From: Lamellibrachia columna
Lineage: Eukaryota; Annelida; Polychaeta; Sabellida; Siboglinidae
DNA length: 64,000 nt
Reading direction: 5' to 3'
Assembly: GCA_963662155.1 (NCBI GenBank)
Contig: OY759262.1
Location: 15,023,782 to 15,087,781, forward strand
Program-made: the position numbers and the translations under genes
In this document: positions 1 to 9,630 of the stretch, piece after piece
Layout of the letters: every line of letters begins with the position of its first letter
Position numbering within the stretch: position 1 is the first letter of the stretch
The notes under the pieces: model-generated
Told to the model about the DNA's origin: nothing
The model's input: the letters and a program-made list of their open reading frames with translations, nothing else
Database searches by the model: none

Positions 1-13
1 CATTTAGCCAGAC

Positions 14-21
14 TGACGTCA
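14..21. promoter_or_regulatory. Perfect palindromic CRE (TGACGTCA)
   Basis: An exact cAMP-response-element palindrome lies at the very start of the window in somewhat GC-richer sequence. It may belong to an unseen promoter or enhancer; a single 8-mer can also be chance. Confidence 0.3.
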
Positions 22-442
22 CACGCCGACTCCGTATGGAAATTACCGAATGAAATGTCAAATCGCTCGGGGCTTCTTTGCCACTAATATAATTAGCTGT
101 TATTGAAGAGTAACCAATAACATTATTTGATGCATTTCAAACTACTAATACAACTATCTGTTATCATATATCACGATTTTTCTGGAATATTTGCTTATGA
201 TCTTTAAGTAATAAAAGAGGGCACACTTTTGTTTAAATCATTTAAAGAATCGACTTTGATCATTAGATAACACAGCATAACATTGGGTAACCTGTGAACG
301 CATGAATAACCTTATGCTAGTATTACAGAGTCGGACCAGTTTTTTTGCCATTTTTGCCAAATTCTGACCGGATCCGGCCAAAAACAATATAATAGTTTGT
401 CCGATGATTTCACCAAAACTAAATAATAAATTTGCGCAAACA

Positions 443-520
443 AGCCAGCATGTCATAGTGGATACTAGAGCCAGCATGTCATAGTGGATACTAGAGCCAG
501 CATGTCTTAGTGGATACTAG
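443..520. repeat. 26-bp tandem triplicate
   Basis: Three adjacent copies of a 26-bp unit (containing AGCCAGCATGTC) differ at one base in the last copy. Non-coding, intronic. Confidence 0.9.
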
Positions 521-991
521 ATAGGTTCGCACTCTTGTGAAATGAGTTAAACATCCATGCTTCAGCCACATTGCCCACTGGTGTCACATACAGCATCGGT
601 CATCAGAACTTGATTTATAGTGATGTTTTTTTAGGCAGTGCAAGTGTGGCTTGTTGCGTTGTTCTTTGATGAACATGAGACGGAGTGATTGTGGCTTCCT
701 ACAGGTTTCTGTGGAAGTGCGCACCTAGACAGACTGCTGGCGATTTCTGAAATAACTGCCTGGATGATTGTGAGGGTCTGTCGTCACAGCTTATCTCTGA
801 TGTACAGCTGCAGAGGAGACTAGTAGGCTGGAATCAGGTTTCTCACAGAAGTCCACCGACAACCTTGCATCTCCCTGGATGATATCATGGTCTGGCATCA
901 CGGACTGCAGCCCACTCAACAGACTGGATAACCAAAGTGGACATAGAGAAAAAACTGCCAATCTCCCCCCACACACACCGATATAAACCTG

Positions 992-1424
992 TTATGGCTA
1001 CTTCCTGTTATAAAAAAAAACTAGTTACAGCTACAGGTGAAGGAACAATTAGTTAGGCATTAAAACTAGTTCTATTATAGCTACGTAACTTCCACCGTCC
1101 AGACCACTGGTTGTCAGTTTTGATTTGATTTTTTCCTCGGCATTGTATATCCGCTGGGCTCATCATGAGCGAGTTTTCTCGTAGTAGCGATGGCCATCAT
1201 TATCTCGCACTAGGCTACGTAAGGAGGGTGGTCATGCTCACCACTCCACCTCATGAAATCACCAACCAAAATGCCTCAATGCAACCTGAAATACTTCATG
1301 CTCCCCCCTCCTGCCCCTTCATGAACTGTAGAATTAAAAAGTAGCTGTATCAGTACTAGTTTGACTGTCAAACTTAATGAGTAGTTACAACTGAAATAAA
1401 AGTAGCTATAACAGGAAGTAGTGG
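992..1424. mobile_element. Possible short TIR element
   Basis: The motif CTACTTCCTGTTATA near 995 recurs inverted near 1407-1421, and related (AGTAGCTATAAC-like) motifs lie just inside both ends. This resembles a small non-autonomous DNA transposon of about 430 bp. I could not find a convincing target-site duplication, so the ends are approximate. Confidence 0.4.
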
Positions 1425-1942
1425 AAAGACTCGACACGCACGCACGCACACACACACACACCATACTAGATAACATACATAGGAGATTATGGTAATACTT
1501 CACAGAACTGGCTTCACTTCACAGAATATCTAACAATGATTAAAAGAAATTTGTGTGATTTAGTGGATGCCCTGTTATCTCAGCCTCAGCATAGCAGACA
1601 ATGGAGCCTCGTCAAAGCCTATGTTCGATATATCTTACAAGTAACACCATGCAAATGGCTTGAAACTCAAAAATAAGAAAAAGTTACCAGTCATTTCACG
1701 TAATCCCTAAAACTATTACCGGGTAGGCATTACGTGTATTGACATATAAATGATTTAAATAATATTAAATGTAAAAAAATTATTTTAGAAATTAAATTAT
1801 ATAAAATAAATAGGTTGGTAATAATAGTAATTTTTTTTTTATTTAACAAAAACACACACGTTGCACAAAGTTGATGAAACTTCTTGATAATTTTTTTTAA
1901 ACACCAAAAAACAAGCACTTCAAATCAATAAAATTTGCTACA

Positions 1943-2013
1943 TCCAGGTACTCATTTATACACATGGAGTGAGACTGCTAACCATGTGAAACAACAGCAA
2001 GAGAATTTGAACC
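1943..2013 (-). mobile_element. tRNA-derived SINE fragment
   Basis: Aligns by eye with the fuller SINE at 34640-35005: the shared segments include CCAGGTACTCATTTATACA and ACAGCAAGAG. At 2003-2013 the minus strand reads GGTTCAAATTC, a near-perfect pol III B box. The copy is cut short at the B box, where the 20-bp satellite starts. Confidence 0.65.
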
Positions 2014-2226
2014 CTAGTACTCCGGATTGAACCCTAGTACTCTGGACTGAACCCTAGTACTCTGGACTGAACCCTAGTACTCTGGATTGAACCCTAGTAC
2101 TCTGGACTGAACCCTAGTACTCTGGATTGAACCCTAGTACTCTGGACTGAACCCTAGTACTCTGGATTGAACCCTAGTACTCTGGACTGAACCCTAGTAC
2201 TCTGGATTGAACCCTAGTACTCTGGA
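2007..2226. repeat. 20-bp satellite, 11 copies
   Basis: Eleven head-to-tail units of 20 bp (core GAACCCTAGTACTCTGGA). From the fourth unit on, the first base alternates C/T, giving a 40-bp higher-order unit. The first unit overlaps the B box of the adjoining SINE remnant, so the array seems to have grown from the SINE edge. Confidence 0.95.
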
Positions 2227-4306
2227 TGAAGAGTCAAAAGTCCACAACAAAGGAAGGCAAGCAACAGTTACTTTGACCTGTAAACTAATGTCAGTTAGGC
2301 AGCGATCCCGGTATGGGATTACTTTAAAAAAACTAGTTAACACATGTCGATGTTGCTAACCATCATAATGTGTTCTTGAAGTTTCTCTGTAACATATGGC
2401 AGTTTCTTGTAAGGAAACTTCACTTCAACGTCATTCACACTAGCAACTCCACCTATGGTACATATTTTTCTGACGAATCACAATTTTATCACAAGAAACA
2501 ACAACATGAAACCTTTGCTAAACTAATTAGTGTACCATGCATAACTTTGTTTGCTCTACTAAGGATTCGACACCACGGATTTTAACTGAACTTTTTTGCG
2601 TATATCTCAGAAAAAATTCATAGGGCCTACATACTGCATTGTTATTACTCAAATTCTGTCTGCATTAAGCTGGTTTAAGCAGGTAAGCTATGTGCTTTGT
2701 CTACAATACACCAGCATATGTTATCTCAAACGAACCATGCTGACTACATCAGAAGACACAGCCTTGTTATGGCATAATTGCAGCCTGACTCTGAATACCC
2801 TGCTGATCTCATCCTGCAATGGTTCAAATTGCCCCACATGCAATCACTTGTCGTCTGGGGAACCCAGGCCCGCAGAAGGCATCGCAGAAGGCATCGCACC
2901 CAGCTATTAAGTGGTCATGTGTAAGTCCCATCAGGGTTTTTCTCAAATGATTACTTTAGACTGTTACTCAGATGAACATTGTAGTTTATGTGATGCAGAA
3001 ATATTAAGTTATTATAAGTATTTAATAATCAACAAGTTCTATAACATTATTCCAGGCTATTTAATGTCAACAATGTTGCACAATATATTTAGCATTAAAC
3101 ATGTGACGTTGATGTTACACATATTTCTATGGCTTCTGTTTTGCTTTTGTTTGTGAAACTTACAAAATCAGTTACAGAAGCTTGATGAGTCACCAAAATT
3201 AAATATCGTGAAGCTAAACATCTGTCATTAATTCCACGAATAAGACACTGAATTAATGATTTAGATCAATACCGAGTAAAGCACTTACGTTCGAACCACA
3301 CGCAACTCTGGGTTCAAACTACGCATTTGTCTTTTGCCACAGACTACATTAAAGTTCATACGGTGAAGTAATTTATCAAACCTTTGTCAATTCGTGTATG
3401 AAGAAATTGGTTAAAGGTACTTAATCAACTTGGTTTTTTTGCTAATCTCATTTCAAATTAATTTTACGAAAAACCAAACCTACCTAGTTAAAGGTTGTTG
3501 TAGTTATCCACTGCAACATTCTAGCTCGTTTGTGCAACTTTTGTATGTAATTTTTGTTAAATCATCAGACAAACTATTAAATTACCTGGTAGTTAATGCT
3601 TGTTCAAGCTTTAACTGAAATGAAAATCGAAATGCTAAAAATCACGATTTTCTTCCTTGGTGAAATTTTTTTAACTTTGTCATGTGATTGGCGAGAGGAT
3701 GGAGGTCATGCCCGTGATCAGCATTGACCCACACAGTGTTTACCATTTTGGATATCCACTATTTTGATCCTTACCAGACCTAATGATAAATTCAATTCTT
3801 TCAATGATTTGGGAAAAAAGGCATTTTTTATTAAATCGACTGCAGATGTTACATAAACTATTCACCCACTACATATTTGGAAACCAATGTTATGCTTTTC
3901 TGCCACACATGGTATAATTATAATCAATTGTAATATATTGGGAGGATTGATTGTGACCTCAATATGTCCCCCAACTATTTCTGTCGCATGAACAGTACTA
4001 ATTCATTCATATTACATATCTTAAAGTAATCAATACTAATCACAATCATGATTATAAAATGCCACATAATCATAATCGATTTCATATAAAACATAGGCAT
4101 AACCTCTGACAACTCCAATTGTTACACTGATTCTGATTAGTCTACATGTTATTTTCTTTTACAAAAGAAACATGGAGCTATAACTGAAGAGTTCCGATTG
4201 AAACAGATAACTAACTACCACACTGCACGTACCTTTCATATCTAGCCGAAACTGCTTAGTTTGTTGCAAGTCATCTGCATAAACTCCTTGGTGCCTGTGA
4301 CTGGGA

Positions 4307-4385
4307 CCCCTTGTTAAACCACCCCCCTTCACCCCTTGTTAAACCATACCCCTTCACCCCCTTGTTAAACCATACCCCTTCACCT
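4307..4385. repeat. C-rich tandem triplicate, about 26 bp
   Basis: Three copies of a unit built on CCCCTTGTTAAACCATA followed by CCCCTTCA. Translated ORFs across it are not meaningful. Confidence 0.85.
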
Positions 4386-4648
4386 TCCCGGCTAGGTACT
4401 AAATGTAAATGTTATTTTTGCGATAACAGATGTTTCTGGTTTATCACAAACTGCACATCTAGATTTTCTTTCGCATGCCCGTCTGGTCTGACTATCGTAT
4501 GCACATTCAATGTTATTGATGGGACGATGTGTTGTTGTGACTCATTGGATATTTTGTAGCCTACTACCAAAAAACAACATTCTAACAGTGCAACACCATT
4601 TGTGTTATTTCATGATGATTTAGTACAATGCAAAATAAAAACACATTA

Positions 4649-4784
4649 ATGTATTCTCACAGCAATATTACTCCACACCATCAAGTGTGATTCCTTACCA
4701 TGATACGATTACAATTTGGTAAATAATTATCATGGTAAGGAATCACACTTGATGGTGTGGAGTAATATTGCTGTGAGAATACAT
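4649..4784. repeat. Perfect 57-bp inverted repeat (hairpin) with 22-nt loop
   Basis: The left arm 4649-4705 and the right arm 4728-4784 are exact reverse complements over 57 bp. The loop 4706-4727 is itself nearly reverse-complementary (20 nt, one mismatch) to the sequence directly after the right arm, 4785-4804. The order is therefore A, L, A', L'. This is the pattern expected if the reverse complement of an original A-L' block was inserted in its own middle, as in replication template switching. A transcript would form a long perfect duplex. Confidence 0.95.
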
Positions 4785-6646
4785 ATTACTTACCAAATTG
4801 TAATAGTAACAAATTACATTACTATTTAAAGTAATCATAATTGTAACTTTGGCAAGTAAACATAATAATTTTCCCCAATACATGTAGTGGAGTTGATTGA
4901 TTCAACCTGACCAAAATGTAATTAAAGTTAAGTAAAAATTACTAAAAGAAGATGGTGTACTATACCTATCCTTATCCGAGTTTTTAATACCACACAATAC
5001 TAGTACATTTTCAAATGAGCCTTAGTTTACATCTCATCATGGCAAACCAGTTGTATAATTAGTTTGGTGGCAAAACAACCACCATCTAGTGCTTCAAATA
5101 GTGAGTAGCGCAACACAGCCACTGAATCAGGCAGCTGCAAATGCACAGCGGTTAAAACTTTGAGCAGTTTATAAATATAACAGAGGGCATTATGCTTGTG
5201 ATGTTCAATGACATTAAAATACAGGTACTCTAGGCTAGTCAGTGAATAGAAAGCATTCAAAAGGCACCTCGGAAATGCTCGGTGTGAAGAATTGAAAGCA
5301 GACACATGAACGTGTACAGCTGAAATCGACTGCATTCACTATGACCACTCAAATAGTTGACACGTCTTTATTTTAGAGTAAATTCTTGCTAACCATATGG
5401 AAGTGGTAAATGCATTCAAGAAACTTGTCAGATGTGCTAGAAAGGACATGCAACGATCACGTGCTGTGACATAGAAACAAATCACATGAATGATACGATT
5501 AAAACAAAATGTAAACAACTTCATGTCATGCATAACTACAACTGGTTGAACAAAATTAACTATTACTATAAAAATATAAAGAATTAGCAAGTTACAGTAC
5601 CTGACCACACATCTGGTTGGTAGGCAACAATGATATTTAATGAGTCTACTGACATGGAAAATTTTTCTTTACACACAAACACGCATGTATATAAGATTCC
5701 ATTTCTTAACATTTCACATTAAGTTAATCTACAATTATATCCGCAGTCTTAAATGCACAACTTGTTGCTCTTTATGACTTGATGATTGAGCTTTAAATAT
5801 TTTAAGAAGGTGACCAAGCTAAGTACATCGTACGATTTTCAATGGGAACTTGGAGGTAATTGCTTGCAACATAGCCTAGCATCCATAGAAATGTTGAATC
5901 GTGTGGCCTAGATTAGTCGGCGGTTTCTCTTCAAATGAACACAAAGTAATCTCAATAAAACTTAGGTATAGCTGCAGGACTGACCAGACCAATAGTGATT
6001 CTAGTTCCTCAGCTTCTTGTAAAAACTTTAAAACTCAACAATTCTGAAAGTCAAACCATTTTCTGGAGATTACATGTATCGTTTCAACGTGTGGCATTAA
6101 CTTTGTTAAAAGCTACCAATAGTGAAACGGACATCTTTAAAACAGTGAACAGCAGATATAGATAGCTAAGGTATCTGCAATGACAACTTTTGGCCATCAC
6201 TAGAGGGGCCAAGTTAAAGAATTAGGAGGAAAGGGATTCTTCTGCTGGAATAAAGGTAGGATTGTCACTTGCAGCATGAAACATGTTTTAAATAAAACTC
6301 TGATGGTAGTAATGTTATGCACTATGTAGCCACTTTTAATAGAAAATGTAACCACATAAAATTCATAAAAAATGTAATTATTTTAAATAAAAATAGGATA
6401 GCTTTAACTACAGGAGATTTTTGTCGCTCAATAAAATGGCAAGAATTGGTCCAAAAATGAAAAAGACGGAGATTGTTTGAAAAAGAAGGATATATAATAT
6501 ATGACAACACTGAGATCGATAGGCAATAAGGAACCTCTGCATCACGCCAGACAAGAAACTGTGTTGAAAACACAACAAACAGCATAGATCCATGCCCAGT
6601 TCTACTCTCACAACCAGAGGGCGCCACCACTCAATCATTGACTCAC

Positions 6647-6861
6647 CTGTCTGTCGAGGTATCTGAGGAAGAAGTCAAGCAGGAAGGACTTTCCCTTGCG
6701 GAAGGCCCCGGCCACCGATAGAACGACAACCTTCTTGTCGCGCACGCGCGGATCAAGCAGGATGCTCTCCAGGGCCTTCTCGTCCAGCTCAAATGTGTGG
6801 TCATCCTTTGCAACGACCACTGGTATCGGCCGACCTTTCAACTTTCTGCCATCCGCTGAAA
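6647..6861 (-). CDS. atl: Atlastin, exon 2 (P-loop of GTPase domain)
   Basis: Atlastins are dynamin-like GTPases in the ER membrane that fuse ER tubules. Seen: the translation reads [13 protein letters not shown], then [20 protein letters not shown], then [10 protein letters not shown]. This is the atlastin N-terminal signature, with the G1/P-loop GAFRKGKS at about residues 69-76 of the joined model. The arginine and lysines of this loop are those that bind nucleotide in the family. The donor on the minus strand is CAG then GTGAGT at 6646. The acceptor is either GCTGCAG (exon top at 6861) or TTTCAG six bases inside (6855); both keep frame. The exon is clearly more GC-rich than the flanking introns. 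A guanylate-binding protein is a weaker alternative; the FELD and RKGKSF context fits atlastin much better. Confidence 0.93.
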
Positions 6862-8104
6862 CTGCAGCAATCACAGCATGGTGTATGGAGACAGTGGCCA
6901 GATAGGTGGTTATAGTTTAGTGAAAGCAATGCTGGATGATGATTACATTACAACTAGCATGATTTAGTATATCTAAAAGACTAGCAGTAATAACCACATA
7001 ACTATTTTTACCACAACAAATCAAAACGTCACTGAATATTTTATATGTGTACAAAATACACCGAAGAATACTTGTCACGGACACTAAGAAAAATCGTGTA
7101 AACCAGTCTTAAAACTGATGTGCGCACAGAACTGTTGAAATCGTCCAAATTGCATCAATTGCTCTTACCAATTGCTCTTAAATAACAATTTGTTAGTAAT
7201 CACTTACAGTAGAACACAGTTAACTTGAACTTGAGTACCTTAAATATCCTTCATAACCTAAGTTCTCTTGAAATGTAGGTGTGGTCCTGATGATTTCCTT
7301 ACTACACATTGTACCCTAACAACTTATATGGTACATGGAATTATAAGGTAGGAATGTGACAGTGAGACACTGCTACAGGTATTAGTGGTGGTCAGTCTTT
7401 GTAAATTGGAGTGACGTTTTCATTTTGGCAGTTTCACCAATACCACAAGATCAGATGTGCCAATCAACACATAACCAAATGTTACATAAAGACAAAAAGA
7501 AAAGACAAAAATCAAATGTGATCAATGCCTAACTCTAGTAGTCTTACTGCATTGTACACAAAATGAGTGACGCTTTATAATGGGTGCAAAAGTCATGGAC
7601 AATAGGCAATACTGCCAATGTTAGATGGTCACATAATTTTTTGCAAAATCTAAATGCTTGTCTAATCTAAGGCACGCCAAGGGACACAGCCATAGACACC
7701 ACACAACGATGGTGTACGTACAATGCTGCGTGCACATATATATATGTTCACTAAGCAATTTAACATTTTTGCCAATCTGGAACAAAAGCAACACATCATA
7801 AGAATAGTTAACATGTTATCTATGGATAAATAAGCGTTCTTGCTGTTGCTATAGTTTCTCTGCTCTATTACCGTGACAGGTATCTTTATTGGCATTCATG
7901 TCCAATCTGACTTTCTATTGAATACGTTGCACAGGCAAAACTACATAACTCAAATCATGACCCAAATCTATTGTGGCTATTCAGCCACGAGAACCTATAG
8001 CTGTCTACCAGTACGTGAAGCTTACCTGTGTTATATCTCGACCCTAAAACAAATGAAGTGTGAACACATACATGAGCGTTACAAGGATATGCTATGTGTA
8101 AAAC

Positions 8105-8335
8105 AATCCTTGGGACTGTTCAAAGCACTTTACACTTCACCCTTTGACAGACCTGTTCATTCCAACGCCATCTCAACTTCTCCGGGAAGCATTTAGCCAC
8201 TCTGCAATTACTGTGCAAAGACTGTTCATTCACACATCTATGACAGCCTGTAGCCAGGTACTCATTTATACAGCTGGGTGCACTGCAACATTCTAAGTGC
8301 TATTCCACCACGCCCCACAAATGGTGTATATAGAA
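8105..8335 (-). mobile_element. tRNA-derived SINE copy, body part
   Basis: Matches the SINE at 34640-35005 in the same order: GACTGTTCAAAGCACTTTAC, then GGGAAGCATT, CTGCAATTACTG, then AGCCAGGTACTCATTTATAC. The tRNA-like head is largely lost beyond about 8290. It lies in atlastin intron 1. Confidence 0.75.
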
Positions 8336-8441
8336 GACGCACTACCTGGCTCTCGGAAAATGTGTGTAACTATAATTATTTTACTACTACAATTCTCTTA
8401 GCTCTTACATATAGATATTATCTACGCCAGTAGATATTATC

Positions 8442-9515
8442 TACTTAGATTTTCAGATAGCTTTTGACAAAGTGCCACATCAAAGATTACTACTTAAATT
8501 AAAAGCCCATGGTATCGGGGATAGCATAACTGACTGGATAGAACAATGGCTGACTGACAGAAGACAACGAGTTGTAGTAGATGGAGAAGTTTCAAATTGG
8601 AAATCGGTTTTGAGTGGGGTACCTCAAGGATCAGTATTAGGACCTATATTATTCTTAATTTATATCAATGACTTGGACGACAGTATAACAAGTAATGTAC
8701 TGAAATTTGCGGATGACACAAAACTGTTTAGAAAGGTTAATACTGATGGTGATAAACAACATTTACAAAACGATCTAGACAGATTAGTGAAATGGTCTGA
8801 GAAATGGCAGATGTTGTTCAATTTTGGGAAATGTAAATGCCTACATACAGGACATAGGAACTTGAATGTAAACTATAGAATGGGAGATACTGTTCTGGGT
8901 ACTACTGTAAAAGAAAAGGACTTAGGAGTTACAATAAGCGCTGATATGAAAGTTTCAGAGCAGTGTGGTATTGCAGCTTCAAAGGGTAATCAAATTCTTG
9001 GATTGATTAGAAGAAACATAACATACAAGGGAAAAAAGTTAATTATACCTCTTTATAAAGCAATAGTTAGACCTCATTTAGAATACTGTATACAAGCATG
9101 GAGACCATATCGTAAGAAGGATATAGATACGCTTGAACGCATACAAAGGAGAGCAACTAAAATGATTCCAGAACTGAGAGACCTTAGTTATGAAGAACGC
9201 CTGAAAGAATGTGGTTTAACAACTCTAGAGACAAGGAGGTTAAGAGGAGATCAGATTGAAGTTTTTAAGATATTGAATGGGTATGAAAATATTGATAGAA
9301 ATATGTTTTTCTCACTCAAGAAGGATAGCAGAACTAGAGGACATGAGGTAAAATTAGTAAAGGATCAATGTAGATTGGACATCAGGAAGCACTCGTTCTC
9401 ACAGAGGACAATAAATGAATGGAACAAATTGTCAACAGATTGTGTAACTGCTAGCAGCGTGAATATGTTTAAAAACAAGGTTGACACATATCTCAGGAGG
9501 GCAGGCTATAAGTAG
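8442..9515 (+). CDS. Reverse transcriptase C-terminal part of a CR1/Jockey-like LINE
   Basis: An open frame without stops to TAG at 9513-9515. RT motifs in order: motif A FQIAFDKVPHQRL (8448 on; the usual K before AFD is I here), then SGVPQGSVLGPILFLIYIND, then the catalytic FADDTKLF. The C-terminal stretch includes KDLGV, RPHLEYCIQAW and LERIQRRATKMI, which is typical of Jockey/CR1 and related clades. No endonuclease domain is present, so the copy cannot move on its own. The open frame and the match of its 3' end to another copy indicate youth. It has no role in the host gene that I can see. Confidence 0.9.
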   Translation, partial: YLDFQIAFDKVPHQRLLLKLKAHGIGDSITDWIEQWLTDRRQRVVVDGEVSNWKSVLSGVPQGSVLGPILFLIYINDLDDSITSNVLKFADDTKLFRKVNTDGDKQHLQNDLDRLVKWSEKWQMLFNFGKCKCLHTGHRNLNVNYRMGDTVLGTTVKEKDLGVTISADMKVSEQCGIAASKGNQILGLIRRNITYKGKKLIIPLYKAIVRPHLEYCIQAWRPYRKKDIDTLERIQRRATKMIPELRDLSYEERLKECGLTTLETRRLRGDQIEVFKILNGYENIDRNMFFSLKKDSRTRGHEVKLVKDQCRLDIRKHSFSQRTINEWNKLSTDCVTASSVNMFKNKVDTYLRRAGYK

Positions 9516-9630
9516 ATGAACATTGTTGGACTCTCGATAAGCCAATGGCTTCCTTGTCCACTTGCCATCTGGGCCTTTGGCTTGGATGGCAAATCTTGTT
9601 AAATCTTGTTAAATAAGCTTAGCCATAATA
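8442..9630 (+). mobile_element. 5'-truncated CR1/Jockey-like LINE, copy 1
   Basis: A non-LTR retrotransposon cut at its 5' end inside the reverse transcriptase, as is usual for LINEs. It starts near 8442 in RT motif A and runs through the RT C-terminus. A short 3'UTR follows, ending near 9620 with a tandem tail based on AAATCTTGTT. The last 90 or so bases are practically identical to the reverse complement of the LINE fragment at 22511, so both are recent insertions of one family. A related, older copy lies at 11468-14005 on the other strand. Confidence 0.9.

Larger units (their letters stand above)
1..6646. other. Intron 2 of the atlastin gene (window-truncated)
   Basis: The atlastin exon at 6647-6861 (minus strand) ends in a good donor, so everything below it is intron or later gene sequence. 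I looked on the minus strand for the next atlastin exon (the conserved segment after the P-loop, rich in W and G) and did not find it. The stretch is AT-rich and holds a 26-bp triplicate, a TIR-like pair, a (CA)n tract near 1434-1462, a SINE remnant with a 20-bp satellite, a C-rich triplicate and a perfect hairpin, all listed separately. The short ORFs here look like chance. I see nothing supportable in 521-990, 2230-4300 and 4806-6640. Confidence 0.7.

Noticed and set aside
2007..2226. Possible CRISPR-like array (also 41266-42074, 45038-45390, 52650-53817)
   Set aside because: Units are directly tandem with no spacers, and the DNA is animal; these are satellites.
5027..5608. Adjacent minus ORFs of 102 and 89 codons
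   Set aside because: No motif, low coding character; treated as chance.
1..6646. Further atlastin exons
   Set aside because: Searched the minus strand for the segment after the P-loop exon; nothing convincing, so they are presumed beyond position 1.
8105..8335. Part of the neighbouring LINE (8442-9630)
   Set aside because: Matches the SINE family elsewhere in the window and lies outside the LINE's 5' truncation point.
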